In this document: piece after piece, positions 9,673 through 18,465 of the stretch
Layout of the letters: each line of letters starts with the position of its first letter
Position numbering within the stretch: the first letter of the stretch is position 1
Assembly (NCBI RefSeq): GCF_012933655.1
Contig: NZ_JABBJJ010000002.1
Span: 62,001-126,000 of the forward strand
DNA length: 64,000 bases
Direction of reading: 5' to 3'
DNA from: Pyxidicoccus fallax
GTDB taxonomy: Bacteria > Myxococcota > Myxococcia > Myxococcales > Myxococcaceae
The notes under the pieces: generated by a model
Told to the model about the DNA's origin: nothing
Databases searched by the model: none
Seen by the model: the letters and a program-made list of their open reading frames with translations, nothing else
Made by a program: the position numbers and the translations under genes

Positions 9673-9906
9673 ATGGCGAAGAAGCAGGACAAGGGTCAGG
9701 GACGGATGGACGCGAGGGACGAGCCCGAGAGCCAGCCTCGCAAGGCGGACTCCGGGGACGTGTCGGGCCAGGGCCGCGAGCGCCGGGACGATACGGACGT
9801 CTACCCCGCCAATCGCAACGCCGGTGACTTCGGCACCCACGGCGGCCCGAACAAGAACGGCGAAAAGCGCTCGGATGACCTCGGCCCGGAAACCCAGGAC
9901 GTCTAG
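9673..9906 (+). CDS. Small hydrophilic protein, unknown
   Basis: 77 residues, strongly charged (Asp, Glu, Lys, Arg), rich in Gly, Gln and Asn, and probably disordered. It carries no signal peptide or membrane segment. AGGAGG sits seven bases before the ATG, a near-perfect ribosome binding site, which argues that it is expressed. Its last 32 bases overlap the start proposed for the endonuclease III gene in another frame, so the two may be translationally linked. Comparable short hydrophilic proteins are often stress-related, but nothing in the sequence proves this. Confidence 0.65.
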   Translation: MAKKQDKGQGRMDARDEPESQPRKADSGDVSGQGRERRDDTDVYPANRNAGDFGTHGGPNKNGEKRSDDLGPETQDV

Positions 9907-10660
9907 CCGGCGCGCCCCCGCGCGCGTGAGCGCGAGGACGGTCCGTCCACCCCCGGAGCAGGCACCGGGGGTGGTGGCCGAGCCGCCGCCCCGCCCGGAC
10001 AAGGCCCCCTTCGACATCGACGAGGTGCTCCCCCGAATCCGCGAGCAGGTGCGCGGCTTCGCGGACGCGGCCATGTTCGCGCTCGCGGCGCGCGGCCATG
10101 ACTCGCTCTTCGAGCAGCTCGTGGCCTGCATCCTCTCCATCCGCACGCTGGACGAGGTGAGCCTGCCGGTGTCGCTGGCCCTGCTGGGACGCGCTTCCAC
10201 GCCCGAGGCCATGGCCCGGCTGACGCCGGAGGAGATTGACGACCTCATCCGCCCCGTCACCTTCCACGAGCCGAAGGCGCGGCAGATTCACGCCATCGCC
10301 GTGCGGACGCGCGACGAGTTCGGCGGGAAGCTCCCGTGTGACGCGCGGGTGCTCCAGTCCTTCAAGGGCGTGGGCCCCAAGTGCGCGAACCTGTCGCTCG
10401 GCATCGCCTGCGGCCACGAGGCCATCAGCGTGGACATCCACGTGCACCGGGTGACGAACCGCTGGGGCTACGTGACGGCGCGCACGCCAGAGGCCACGCT
10501 GGAGGCGCTGGAGGCCCAGCTCCCCCGCGCGTACTGGGTGGAAATCAACCGGCTGCTGGTGCCCTTCGGCAAGCACGTGTGCACGGGCGCGAGGCCCAAG
10601 TGCTCCACGTGCCCGGTGCTCCAATACTGCCGACAAGTGGGCGTGACGGACCCGCGCTGA
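9875..10660 (+). CDS. nth: Endonuclease III-type DNA glycosylase/AP lyase
   Basis: 261 residues. The helix-hairpin-helix is FKGVGPKCA with the catalytic Lys169; the catalytic Asp187 is in SVDIHVHRV. A C-terminal iron-sulphur loop has Cys236-x6-Cys243-x2-Cys246-x5-Cys252, the exact Nth spacing. It removes oxidised pyrimidines and nicks the abasic site in base excision repair. The N-terminal ~45 residues are a basic, Pro-rich extension absent from the 211-residue E. coli enzyme. Start: ATG at 9875 inside the small upstream gene; a GTG at 9926 would remove 17 residues and avoid the overlap. Confidence 0.9.
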   Translation: MTSARKPRTSSRRAPARVSARTVRPPPEQAPGVVAEPPPRPDKAPFDIDEVLPRIREQVRGFADAAMFALAARGHDSLFEQLVACILSIRTLDEVSLPVSLALLGRASTPEAMARLTPEEIDDLIRPVTFHEPKARQIHAIAVRTRDEFGGKLPCDARVLQSFKGVGPKCANLSLGIACGHEAISVDIHVHRVTNRWGYVTARTPEATLEALEAQLPRAYWVEINRLLVPFGKHVCTGARPKCSTCPVLQYCRQVGVTDPR

Positions 10661-10668
10661 AGCGCGGG

Positions 10669-11955
10669 CTACCGGTCCCGTCCCACGAGCTGCGTGGCCC
10701 GCCGCGCGGCTCGCCGCCACGGGTTGGTGCGGCCCCCGTTCTCCAGCGTGATTTCCTTCGAGTGCCGCAGGTCCTTCGCCCAGCACCGCTGCAGCTTGCG
10801 GACGAACTCCGGGTCGGAAATCACGAGCGAGCCCTCGCCCAGCTTGTTGAGCGACAGCGAGTCCAGGTTGGTGGAGCCCACCACCGCGAGCCAGTCGTCC
10901 ACGAGCATCGTCTTCGCGTGCATCATTGATGGCTGGTACTCGTAGATGCGCGCCCCCGCGGCCAGCAGCCGCTCGTAGGTGGAGCGCTGCGACGCGCGGA
11001 TGATGGGCACGTCGTGCACCGGCCCCGGCCCCAGGATGCGCACCTCCACGCCCTGGCGGAGCTTCTCCTCCAGCTGCTCCAGAATCGCGTTCGGTGGCGT
11101 GAAGTACGCGTTGGCAATCCACAGCCGCTCGCGCGCGGCGGCGATGACCAGGCGCACCATGCGCTCGGCGTCGGTGACGCCCAGCTTGCCCGCGCTGTCG
11201 ACGAAGCCCACGCTCGCGCACTCCTCCCCCACGTGCGTCTCATCGGGAGGTGGGAAGGCGCTCGGCGGCAGCAGCCCGCCACCGGCCTCCTGCCAGTGCC
11301 GCGAGAAGGACAGCTGCATGCGGAGCACCTCGGGGCCCTCGACGCGCACGCTGGTGTCGCGCCAGTTCTCCGGCTTCAGGCCGTCGCCCTCCCACACCTT
11401 CCAGATGCCGAAGCCGCCCGTGTAGCCGATGCGTCCGTCGACGACGACAATCTTGTTGTGGGTGCGCCCCAGGAGCCGGCCCATCACCTTGCCCGCGAGC
11501 AGCCGGTAGTAGTGCACCTCCACGCCGGCCTCGGTGAGCACCTTCTCCACCTGGAGGTCGAAGTCCTTGTCGCCGGCGACCTCCTCGCTGCCCACCGGGT
11601 CCACCACCACGCGGCACTGCACGCCCGCGCGAGCGCGCTCCACCAGCGCCTCCACGATGCGGTCCGACACGCCGCACGGCCGCCAGATGTAGACGAGGAT
11701 GTGGACGCTCTGCTTCGCGTTGCGGATGTCCTCCAGCATGCGCTCGAAGACGGTGCCGTTCTCCAGCAGCTCCAGCCGGTGGCCCGGCATCAGCCCCACG
11801 CCGACGGACTGGTACAGCGCGAAGGAGAAGCCCGTGGGCCCGGGGGGCAGCATGAAGGGCCCCTGCATCTCGTGCCGGGCCCGCTCGCGGTCGCTGTCGA
11901 GGAAGTGTGCGCCAGCCTGCGGCAGCAGCTCCTCCAGTTCCTGCATTTCGTCCAT
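10669..11955 (-). CDS. Phospholipase D / cardiolipin synthase-like protein
   Basis: 428 residues with two HKD motifs: HNKIVVVD (His166, Lys168, Asp173) and HAKTMLVD (His346, Lys348, Asp353), each followed by a Gly/Ser-rich turn. Two HKD half-sites on one chain form a single active site, as in cardiolipin synthases and phosphatidyltransferases. There are no clear N-terminal membrane helices of the ClsA type, so it is closer in build to ClsB/YbhO-like or soluble PLD enzymes. The ATG at 11955 is preferred over an upstream in-frame start at 12018, because the extra residues lie in the leader region shared with the divergent gene. It converges with nth (8-bp gap). Confidence 0.85.
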   Translation of the reverse strand: MDEMQELEELLPQAGAHFLDSDRERARHEMQGPFMLPPGPTGFSFALYQSVGVGLMPGHRLELLENGTVFERMLEDIRNAKQSVHILVYIWRPCGVSDRIVEALVERARAGVQCRVVVDPVGSEEVAGDKDFDLQVEKVLTEAGVEVHYYRLLAGKVMGRLLGRTHNKIVVVDGRIGYTGGFGIWKVWEGDGLKPENWRDTSVRVEGPEVLRMQLSFSRHWQEAGGGLLPPSAFPPPDETHVGEECASVGFVDSAGKLGVTDAERMVRLVIAAARERLWIANAYFTPPNAILEQLEEKLRQGVEVRILGPGPVHDVPIIRASQRSTYERLLAAGARIYEYQPSMMHAKTMLVDDWLAVVGSTNLDSLSLNKLGEGSLVISDPEFVRKLQRCWAKDLRHSKEITLENGGRTNPWRRAARRATQLVGRDR

Positions 11956-12101
11956 GCGCGGCAACGTGGGGATGCTTCCCTGCCCCCGGCAACGCACGCC
12001 CGCCCGCCTGCCCACCAACGGACGGAGCGTCTTCTCCGGTTGCCGGCCGGCGCCGGGCTGTCCAGACTGCGCCCGTCCCCTTGCCTCCTGGAGAGCCGAC
12101 C

Positions 12102-14447
12102 ATGATGGTGGATGAAGGCCGCCCCACGGCGCACGAACTGCTGTCGCTGCCCCGCCTCGCGCCGCTGGTGCCCATGCTGTACGTGGCCTGGACGGACGGC
12201 GAGCTGAGCGCCAACGAGCTCCGCGCCCTGGGCGAGGCGGCCCGCCAGCAGCCCTGGCTGGATTTGCGCTCCAACGTGGTGCTCGCCCGCTGGCTGGACC
12301 CGGTGCTGCCGCCCAGCCCCGGGGAGCTGGCCGTGGTGAAGGACCACATCCGCCGCACCGCCGAGCAGCTCTCCCACAGCAGCCACCAGAGCCTCGCGGA
12401 GCTGGGCGCGCAGCTCGCGCAGGTCATCAGCGGCTCGGACGGGCTGCCCGCCCCCATGCCGGAGCTGTCCCGGGCGCTGTCCCAGCTGGAGCAGACGCTG
12501 GGCATCTCCGGCCGCGAGGCGGTGCGCTCGCTGGTGCCCCACGCCGCGCCCGCTCCCACGCACGAGGGCCCCACGGAGACGACCTCCTTCGACCCGGAGG
12601 CGCTGCGCGCGGTGCTGGACCGCAAGTACCCCGAGGCGCGCCAGAAGGTGCGCGCGTGGCTCGCGGACCCGGCCTTCCGTTACACGTCCACCCGGGACAC
12701 CACGGCCTACCGCGACCAGGTCTTCAAGTGGCTGAAGTCGATGGCGGACCAGGGCCTGGGCCACATCGCCTTCCCGGCCGGCGACGAGACGGGCGCGGAC
12801 CTGGGGGCCTTCATCGCCGCCTTCGAGACGCTGGCCTTCTTCGACCTGAGCCTCGTGGTGAAGGCGGGCGTCCACTTCGGCCTGTTCGGCGCGAGCATCC
12901 TCTTCCTCGGCACGGAGAAGCACCACCGCGAGTACCTGCCGAAGGTGGCCTCGCTGGAGCTGCCGGGCTGCTTCGCGATGAGCGAGCTGGGCCACGGCTC
13001 CAACGTGCGCGACGTGGAGACGGTGGCGCGCTACGACGCGGAGTCCGGCAACTTCGTGGTGCACACGCCGTCCGACAACGCGCGCAAGGAATGGATTGGC
13101 AACGCCGCGCGCCACGGGCGCATGGCCACCGTGTTCGCGCAGCTGGAAGTGGGCGGCAAGGCGCTGGGCGTGCACGCGCTGCTGGTGCCACTGCGCGACG
13201 AGGCGGGCCGCCTGCTGCCGGGCGTGCGAATCGAGGACTGCGGCGAGAAGATGGGCCTCAACGGCGTGGACAACGGCCGCATCTGGTTCAACCACGTGCG
13301 GGTGCCGCGGGAGAACCTGCTGGACCGCTTCGGGCGCGTGGACGAGAAGGGCGAGTACACGAGCGACATCCCCGGCGACTCCAAGCGCTTCTTCACGATG
13401 CTGGGCACGCTGGTGGCGGGCCGGGTGAGCGTGGCGTGCGCGGCGCTGAGCGCGGCCAAGAGCGGGCTGACCATCGCCGTGCGCTACGCGGAGCTGCGGC
13501 GCCAGTTCGGCCCGGTGGGCGCGCAGGAGGTGCGGCTGCTGGACCACCAGACGCACCAGGCGCGGCTCCTGAAGCCGCTGGCGAAGACGTACGCGCTGGA
13601 CTTCGCGCTGGAGCACCTGGTGGAGCGGTACGTGAAGCGCACGGAGGAGGACGCGCGCGAGGTGGAGGCGCTGGCGGCGGGGCTGAAGGCGTACGCCACG
13701 TGGCACACCACCGCGGTGCTCCAGGAGGCGCGCGAGGCGTGCGGCGGCCAGGGCTACCTGGAGGCGAACCGGCTGCCGGCGCTGAAGGCGGACACGGACG
13801 TGTTCACCACCTTCGAGGGTGACAACACGGTGCTGATGCAGCTCGTCGCCAAGGGCCTCCTGACGGGCTACCGCCAGCGCTTCGAGGACGACCGCGTCTT
13901 CGCGGTGCTGCGGCTTCTGGCGGACCGGGCCACGGAGGCGGTGACGGACCGCAACCCCTTCGCGGCGCGGCGCACGGACAGCGAGCACCTGCGCGACGGC
14001 GACTTCCAGCTCCGCGTGCTGCGCTACCGGGAGGAGGACCTGCTGGCCTCGGTGTCGCGGCGGCTGCGCAAGCGGCTGGGCGCGGGAGTGGAGGCGTTCG
14101 AGGCGTTCAACCAGTGCCAGGAGCACCTGCTCGCGCTGGCGCACGCGCACGTGGAGCGGCTGGTGCTGGAGCAGTTCCTCAAGGGCGTGGCCGCCGTGCA
14201 GGAGCCGGGGCTGAAGACGGTGCTCGGGCGGCTGTGCGACCTCTACGGCCTGTCCTGCCTGGAGTCCGCGAGCGGCTGGTTCCTGGAGCACGGGCTCCTG
14301 GAGGGCTCCAAGGCGAAGGCCATCCGCAAGGAGGTGGAGCGGCTGTGCGCGGAGGTCCGACCGGACGCGGTGGCCCTGGTGGACGCGTTTGGGATTCCGG
14401 ACACCAGCCTCGCGGCGCCCATCGGATTGGGCCGGCTTGCGCCATGA
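12102..14447 (+). CDS. Acyl-CoA dehydrogenase/oxidase with N-terminal TerB-like domain
   Basis: 781 residues. About residues 8-120 form a helical TerB-like domain (WTDGELSANELRALGEAAR pattern with the acidic D-E-E spacing). A linker leads to an acyl-CoA oxidase/dehydrogenase body from about 165: the FAD/substrate segment CFAMSELGHGSNVRDVET, a C-terminal helical domain with GGQGYLEANR, and the helical extension typical of acyl-CoA oxidases. It should oxidise the alpha-beta bond of acyl-CoA with FAD. The oxidase-like length, about twice that of a classical dehydrogenase, is normal for ACOX; the TerB-like head is not. Start: ATG ATG at 12102/12105 after a CTGGAG. Confidence 0.85.
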   Translation: MMVDEGRPTAHELLSLPRLAPLVPMLYVAWTDGELSANELRALGEAARQQPWLDLRSNVVLARWLDPVLPPSPGELAVVKDHIRRTAEQLSHSSHQSLAELGAQLAQVISGSDGLPAPMPELSRALSQLEQTLGISGREAVRSLVPHAAPAPTHEGPTETTSFDPEALRAVLDRKYPEARQKVRAWLADPAFRYTSTRDTTAYRDQVFKWLKSMADQGLGHIAFPAGDETGADLGAFIAAFETLAFFDLSLVVKAGVHFGLFGASILFLGTEKHHREYLPKVASLELPGCFAMSELGHGSNVRDVETVARYDAESGNFVVHTPSDNARKEWIGNAARHGRMATVFAQLEVGGKALGVHALLVPLRDEAGRLLPGVRIEDCGEKMGLNGVDNGRIWFNHVRVPRENLLDRFGRVDEKGEYTSDIPGDSKRFFTMLGTLVAGRVSVACAALSAAKSGLTIAVRYAELRRQFGPVGAQEVRLLDHQTHQARLLKPLAKTYALDFALEHLVERYVKRTEEDAREVEALAAGLKAYATWHTTAVLQEAREACGGQGYLEANRLPALKADTDVFTTFEGDNTVLMQLVAKGLLTGYRQRFEDDRVFAVLRLLADRATEAVTDRNPFAARRTDSEHLRDGDFQLRVLRYREEDLLASVSRRLRKRLGAGVEAFEAFNQCQEHLLALAHAHVERLVLEQFLKGVAAVQEPGLKTVLGRLCDLYGLSCLESASGWFLEHGLLEGSKAKAIRKEVERLCAEVRPDAVALVDAFGIPDTSLAAPIGLGRLAP

Positions 14448-14463
14448 ACGGAGCGGCCGGAGC

Positions 14464-14971
14464 TCACCCTCCGGTCGCTTCCCCCTCCGCGGGCTGCGCG
14501 GACAGGCGCTCCAGCGTCGTCAGCCAGCTCGCGAAGTGCGGGCACTCGCGCCGGACGGCCTCCAGGCCAATGCGACTCACCGCCGCGGGGCCGAAAAAGG
14601 TCTTGTCGTACCTGGGGAAGAGCTGGAGGAGACGCTTGGACGGAGCGGTCTCCGGTGAATCGTTGATGTGCTCGGGAGTCTCGAACGCGCCGCGAATCTT
14701 CTGGAGCTGCTGCAGCTCCGAAGGGGTGGCGCCAAGAACGTACCCCGTCGTCGCCACGTCACTGAAGAGGAGCGCCTCGAACTCGTGAACCTGGAGGTAC
14801 GGCATTGGCGTAGCTGACCAGACCGCCCCGGAAGATTCGCTCCTTGCGGCGCCCCGTGGCGACACAGCGCGCGGCGACGAAGACCTGACGTTCGCCCAGA
14901 TGCGGAGCGAGCAGGTCCCGCACGAAGGTCTCCTCGGTCTGCCCCTCGACGATGATGTTCAGCCGGATCAC
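14464..14971 (-). pseudogene. DUF4276 (TOPRIM-like) gene broken by internal deletion
   Basis: The N-terminal piece starts at GTG 14971 and reads IIVEGQTEETFVRDLLAPHL, then a conserved FRGGLVSYANA. The C-terminal piece resumes in another frame at about 14812 with MPYLQVHEFEALLFSDV and runs to 14464. DUF4276 proteins are about 210 residues; here only ~169 codons' worth of DNA remain and the length is not a multiple of three. This fits an out-of-frame deletion of about 60-70 codons between the two blocks, just where the second acidic motif of the nuclease fold is expected. The GTGA overlap with the ATPase gene shows it was the second gene of a two-gene operon. The N-terminal fragment alone is unlikely to be active. 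Confidence 0.75.
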
Positions 14972-16056
14972 CGCGAAGGCCTCCCTCCCAGGACGTTCTT
15001 CATCCACAGCTCGCCCAGGCTGTACTCCTCCATCCACTGCGCGAACTCCTCGGTGGAGAGCCGCTTGAAGACGGACTGCCCGTCGCGGCGCTCCACGACA
15101 ATCAGGTCCTCCAGCTCCAGCAGGTCGATGAGGGTCACGGACTGGGTGGCGAGGATGAGCTGGGTCCGGGTCGAGGCGCTCCGCAGCAGGGAGGCCAGGA
15201 CGTTGATGGCGTAGGGATGCAGGCCCAACTCCGGCTCATCGATGAGGATGGTGGAGGGCAGCTCCGGCTGGAGCAACAGCGTCGCGAGGCAGATGAAGCG
15301 CAGCGTGCCGTCAGAGAGTTGGTGCGCCAGGAATGGGAAGTCCGAGCCCTGCTCGCGCCACTCCAGCTGGATGGAGTTCGGGGCCAGCGGAGAGGGACGC
15401 AGCATGAAGTCATCGAAGGTGGGCATCACCAGCCGGACCGCATCCCGGATGCGCTCGTACTCGGCCCCGTGCTGCACCTTGAGCCGATAGAGAAACGCCG
15501 CGAGGTTGCCCGCGTCGGACCGCAAGAAGAGGTTGTCGTTGAGGGCCCCTACCCCTTTGACATTCGCCGCGTCGCTTGTGTCGTGGAAGTGGTACACCCG
15601 CCATGCCTGAATGGCCGGAACAATGGCGGAGTAATACTCGGGCACCCCGATTTGAAGGCTCGGCGCGTGACTCTCGACATGCGCCGTTCCCAAAGAGTCC
15701 GCCATGGGCACCGTTCCGCCTGTGAAACGGAACAGCTCGTTGTGAAAAATCAGCCGGTTATCCACCGTGGGAACGAGGCTGAAGAGATAGCCGTTCTGGC
15801 CAAAATAGAGCTCCGCTTCTAGCCGGGCCGTCGTCCTGCGCCCGAAGTGAAGCAGCGCATCTGGCCCACCTCGTTGGGCTACATGAAGCTGAAGCCTCTT
15901 CTCGATCAGCTCATTCAACAGCCGGAAGAACGCGATGAAGTTGCTCTTGCCCGCGCTGTTCGCCCCGATGAGCACATTGAGCCGGCGCAGTTCCAGTCCC
16001 TCCAGCGACCGGATCGACTTGAAGCCCTTGATGGTCAGCTTCTCGAGTTGCGACAT
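14968..16056 (-). CDS. OLD/RecF-like AAA ATPase of a two-gene defence-type module
   Basis: 362 residues. Walker A is GANSAGKS (31-38), an ABC-type signature LSDGT occurs at 247-251, and Walker B is LIDEPELGLH (271-280); this is the AAA_15/AAA_21 class related to RecF, SMC and OLD. Such ATPases partner with TOPRIM-like effectors in PARIS, AbiL, Gabija and similar antiphage systems. Here the partner DUF4276 gene overlaps by four bases (GTGA) and is disrupted. The ATPase itself looks complete. The ATG at 16056 is chosen because LEKLTIKGFKSI, the family's usual N-terminal beta strand, follows directly; upstream in-frame codons encode unrelated sequence. Confidence 0.85.
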   Translation of the reverse strand: MSQLEKLTIKGFKSIRSLEGLELRRLNVLIGANSAGKSNFIAFFRLLNELIEKRLQLHVAQRGGPDALLHFGRRTTARLEAELYFGQNGYLFSLVPTVDNRLIFHNELFRFTGGTVPMADSLGTAHVESHAPSLQIGVPEYYSAIVPAIQAWRVYHFHDTSDAANVKGVGALNDNLFLRSDAGNLAAFLYRLKVQHGAEYERIRDAVRLVMPTFDDFMLRPSPLAPNSIQLEWREQGSDFPFLAHQLSDGTLRFICLATLLLQPELPSTILIDEPELGLHPYAINVLASLLRSASTRTQLILATQSVTLIDLLELEDLIVVERRDGQSVFKRLSTEEFAQWMEEYSLGELWMKNVLGGRPSR

Positions 16057-16301
16057 GACGGCCTTGCTCCCGGAGTCGATGCGGCGCGACGACAGCCCCA
16101 CTCGACCGGTAGCAAACGGCTGGGGCATCCGGCCCCGCTTATCGCATCCGCCCCTCCATCAGGGAAGGACTGGCGCGCGCCGAGGCGGTGCGGAGGACCC
16201 AACACGCCGCCCTGCCCGTAGGCCGGCTTGCGCCATGAGGTGAACGTTTCCCGGCCCCGGGGTGCTGACGCTCCTGGGGGGCGTGTACAGACTCCGGGGC
16301 C

Positions 16302-16811
16302 ATGAAACGACACGTGACGATGCTTTTGTGCGCCCTGGGACTCTCCGCCTGCGCCACCGTGTCTCCGGTGGAGCACGCCGCCCTGCTCGAGGAGCAGAAC
16401 AAGCAGCGGGCGCGGATGCTCACCGAGGAACTCTACAACCTGCGCAAGCTGGACCGCATCCCCGAGTTCATCGCCGAGGACTTCGTGGACCACTCGCAGG
16501 ACACGCCCTCGGGCGTCACGGGCCCCGCGCTCGTGCGCCAGCAGGCGGAGGCCAGCTTCCAGGCGTTCCCCGACCTCAAGTTCGACATCCTCCACGTCGT
16601 GGCGGACGGAGACCTGGTCGCGGTCCACTGGAAGGCCCTGGGCTCGGACCCGAAGAACCTCGACGCGGCCGGCAAGCCGAAGCCGCTCACCCTCAACGGC
16701 CAGTCCCTCTACCGCATGCGCGAAGGCAAGGTGGTGGAGGCCTGGGACACCACGGACCGCCTCTCGCCGCTCCTCCAGCGCGGCTACAAGGTGGTGCCGC
16801 CGACGCCCTGA
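16302..16811 (+). CDS. SnoaL-like (ester cyclase fold) lipoprotein
   Basis: 169 residues. A lipoprotein signal ends in LGLSAC (Cys near 16). The mature part is a SnoaL-like domain of the NTF2 superfamily: a helical start (ARMLTEELYNLRKL), FIAEDFVDHSQ, a central LKFDILHVVADGDLVAVHWKA strand pair, and VVEAWDTTD at the end. Secreted SnoaL-like proteins often bind small hydrophobic ligands; no catalytic role can be claimed. Its last 28 bases overlap, tail to tail, the RCC1 lipoprotein gene on the other strand. Confidence 0.8.
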   Translation: MKRHVTMLLCALGLSACATVSPVEHAALLEEQNKQRARMLTEELYNLRKLDRIPEFIAEDFVDHSQDTPSGVTGPALVRQQAEASFQAFPDLKFDILHVVADGDLVAVHWKALGSDPKNLDAAGKPKPLTLNGQSLYRMREGKVVEAWDTTDRLSPLLQRGYKVVPPTP

Positions 16812-18436
16812 CGTCGGAGGCCCACCGGGTAGTTCAGCGCCGGCACCGGGGTTGGAACGATGCGGTCCACGCCCGTTCCGTCCCCAATCATTCCCCACTC
16901 ATTGCTTCCCCAGACCCAGGCGGTGCCATCCCGCCTCACCGCGAAGCTGTGGGACCAGCCGGCCATCACGGAGACCACCTCGCCAAGCCCATACGCCCGC
17001 ACGGGCACCGCGCTGCCGCGGGTCGAACCGGTCCCCAGCTGGCCTCCGGCGTTGCTGCCCCAGGCCCAGACCGTCCCGTCCCGCGCCAGGGCCATCGTAT
17101 GGTTGCCGCCTCCGAAGACGCCGACGGCGCCCCCAGGCACCGAGACCTGCACGGGCTCGGGGCTGTCGAACGTCGTTCCATCTCCGAGCTGCCCCAGGTC
17201 GTTCCGTCCCCAGGCCCACACGGTGCCGTCCCGCTTCAGGGCCACGGTGTGGTCTCCGCGGGAGGTCACCGAGGCGACGCCCGTCATCCCCAGGACCTGC
17301 GCGGGCACCGGCCGGCTCTCGAACGTCTCATCCCCCAGCTGGCCATTCCCGTTGAACCCCCAGGCCCAGACCGAGCCATCCCGCCGCAAGGCCACGGTGT
17401 GAATCGAGCCCGCGACCACGGAGACGACGTTCGACAAGCCCTTCACCTGGACGGGACGGAAGCGGTGGACGGTGCTCCAGTCCCCCAACTCTCCGCTGGT
17501 GTTGTGTCCCCAGGCCCAGACCGTGCCATCCCGCCGCAGCGCCACGGAGTGGTGCCGCCCCGCGTCGATGGCGGTCACCTCGGAGAGGCCCTGGACCTGG
17601 GTGGGCACCAGCCGGGTGTCGGGCGCCGTCTCTCCAATGCCGAGCTGGCCCCACTCGTTCAGCCCCCATGTCCAGACGGTGCCATCCTGCTTCAGCGCCA
17701 CGGTGTGGTAGGCGCCCGCGGCAATGGCGACGACACCGGTGAGGCCCGGTACCGGCACGGGCACGTCACGGCGGGTGGCCGTGCCATCCCCGAGCTCGCC
17801 CCACCCGTTGCGTCCCCACGCCAGCAGCGTTCCATCCGGGCGCAGTGACACGGCGTGGAACTCCCCCGCGGAGAAGAGCGCTTCGTCCACGCCCCCGGAG
17901 CAGTTGTTGTCCTTGCCGTCGAGCATCTCGAGCAGGCCTGGGCCGCGCTCCGGGTCGCCGTCGTCACAGTCTCCCGCGCGAGCGACATGTGCCAGCGGCG
18001 GCCCGCAGGCCCTCACCGCGGCGCCCGCTCCCACTCCGTCGCCATCCGCGTCCAGATAGAAGTCGCTCACCGCGAGCTCTTCATCGATCTGACCATCGCA
18101 GTCGTTGTCGACGACGTCACACACCTCCGTGGCGCCTGGGTGGACCAGCGCGCGGAAGTCGTCGCAATCATCGTTCACCCGGGAGTAGCTCGCGGGCACC
18201 TGCTCACAGAAGCTCCGGGCCTCCGCGCCGGGAGCGCCGTGCCCGTCTCCATCCGCGTCGGGGTACGCCTGGATGAGCGCCGTCGGGCACTGGGTCCCCG
18301 CGTCTCCCTCCTGCGGGCAGACCCCTCGCGCGGCACACTTCTGCTGCCATTCCTTCTCAATCTCATCGAGACTCGGCACGACACAGCCCGCGCCCAGGAG
18401 GAGCAGTCCTCCCACCATCAGTGCGATGCGAATCAT
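16784..18436 (-). CDS. RCC1-repeat lipoprotein with MopE-type metal-binding motifs
   Basis: 550 residues from ATG 18436 (GGGAG upstream; further in-frame codons are not protein-like). A lipoprotein signal ends in LLGAGC. Residues ~50-200 hold repeated DADGDG and CDVVDNDCDGQIDE motifs of the MopE/thrombospondin-3 calcium-binding type. From ~200 to the end are about seven RCC1 blades, each with a VALRRDGTVWAWGxN pattern and a GQLGDGT turn, predicting a seven-bladed propeller. Such surface lipoproteins are expanded in myxobacteria; a role in adhesion or contact is inferred, not shown. It overlaps the SnoaL-like gene at its 3' end. Confidence 0.85.
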   Translation of the reverse strand: MIRIALMVGGLLLLGAGCVVPSLDEIEKEWQQKCAARGVCPQEGDAGTQCPTALIQAYPDADGDGHGAPGAEARSFCEQVPASYSRVNDDCDDFRALVHPGATEVCDVVDNDCDGQIDEELAVSDFYLDADGDGVGAGAAVRACGPPLAHVARAGDCDDGDPERGPGLLEMLDGKDNNCSGGVDEALFSAGEFHAVSLRPDGTLLAWGRNGWGELGDGTATRRDVPVPVPGLTGVVAIAAGAYHTVALKQDGTVWTWGLNEWGQLGIGETAPDTRLVPTQVQGLSEVTAIDAGRHHSVALRRDGTVWAWGHNTSGELGDWSTVHRFRPVQVKGLSNVVSVVAGSIHTVALRRDGSVWAWGFNGNGQLGDETFESRPVPAQVLGMTGVASVTSRGDHTVALKRDGTVWAWGRNDLGQLGDGTTFDSPEPVQVSVPGGAVGVFGGGNHTMALARDGTVWAWGSNAGGQLGTGSTRGSAVPVRAYGLGEVVSVMAGWSHSFAVRRDGTAWVWGSNEWGMIGDGTGVDRIVPTPVPALNYPVGLRRQGVGGTTL

Positions 18437-18465
18437 TGCCACTCCCGGAGCGCGGTGCTGGGAAC

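Noticed and set aside
14759-15037. The truncated DUF4276 frames as two separate small genes
   Set aside because: The two pieces are contiguous blocks of one family separated by a shift of frame at a single point. The second piece has no start or binding site of its own, so one broken gene is the simpler reading.
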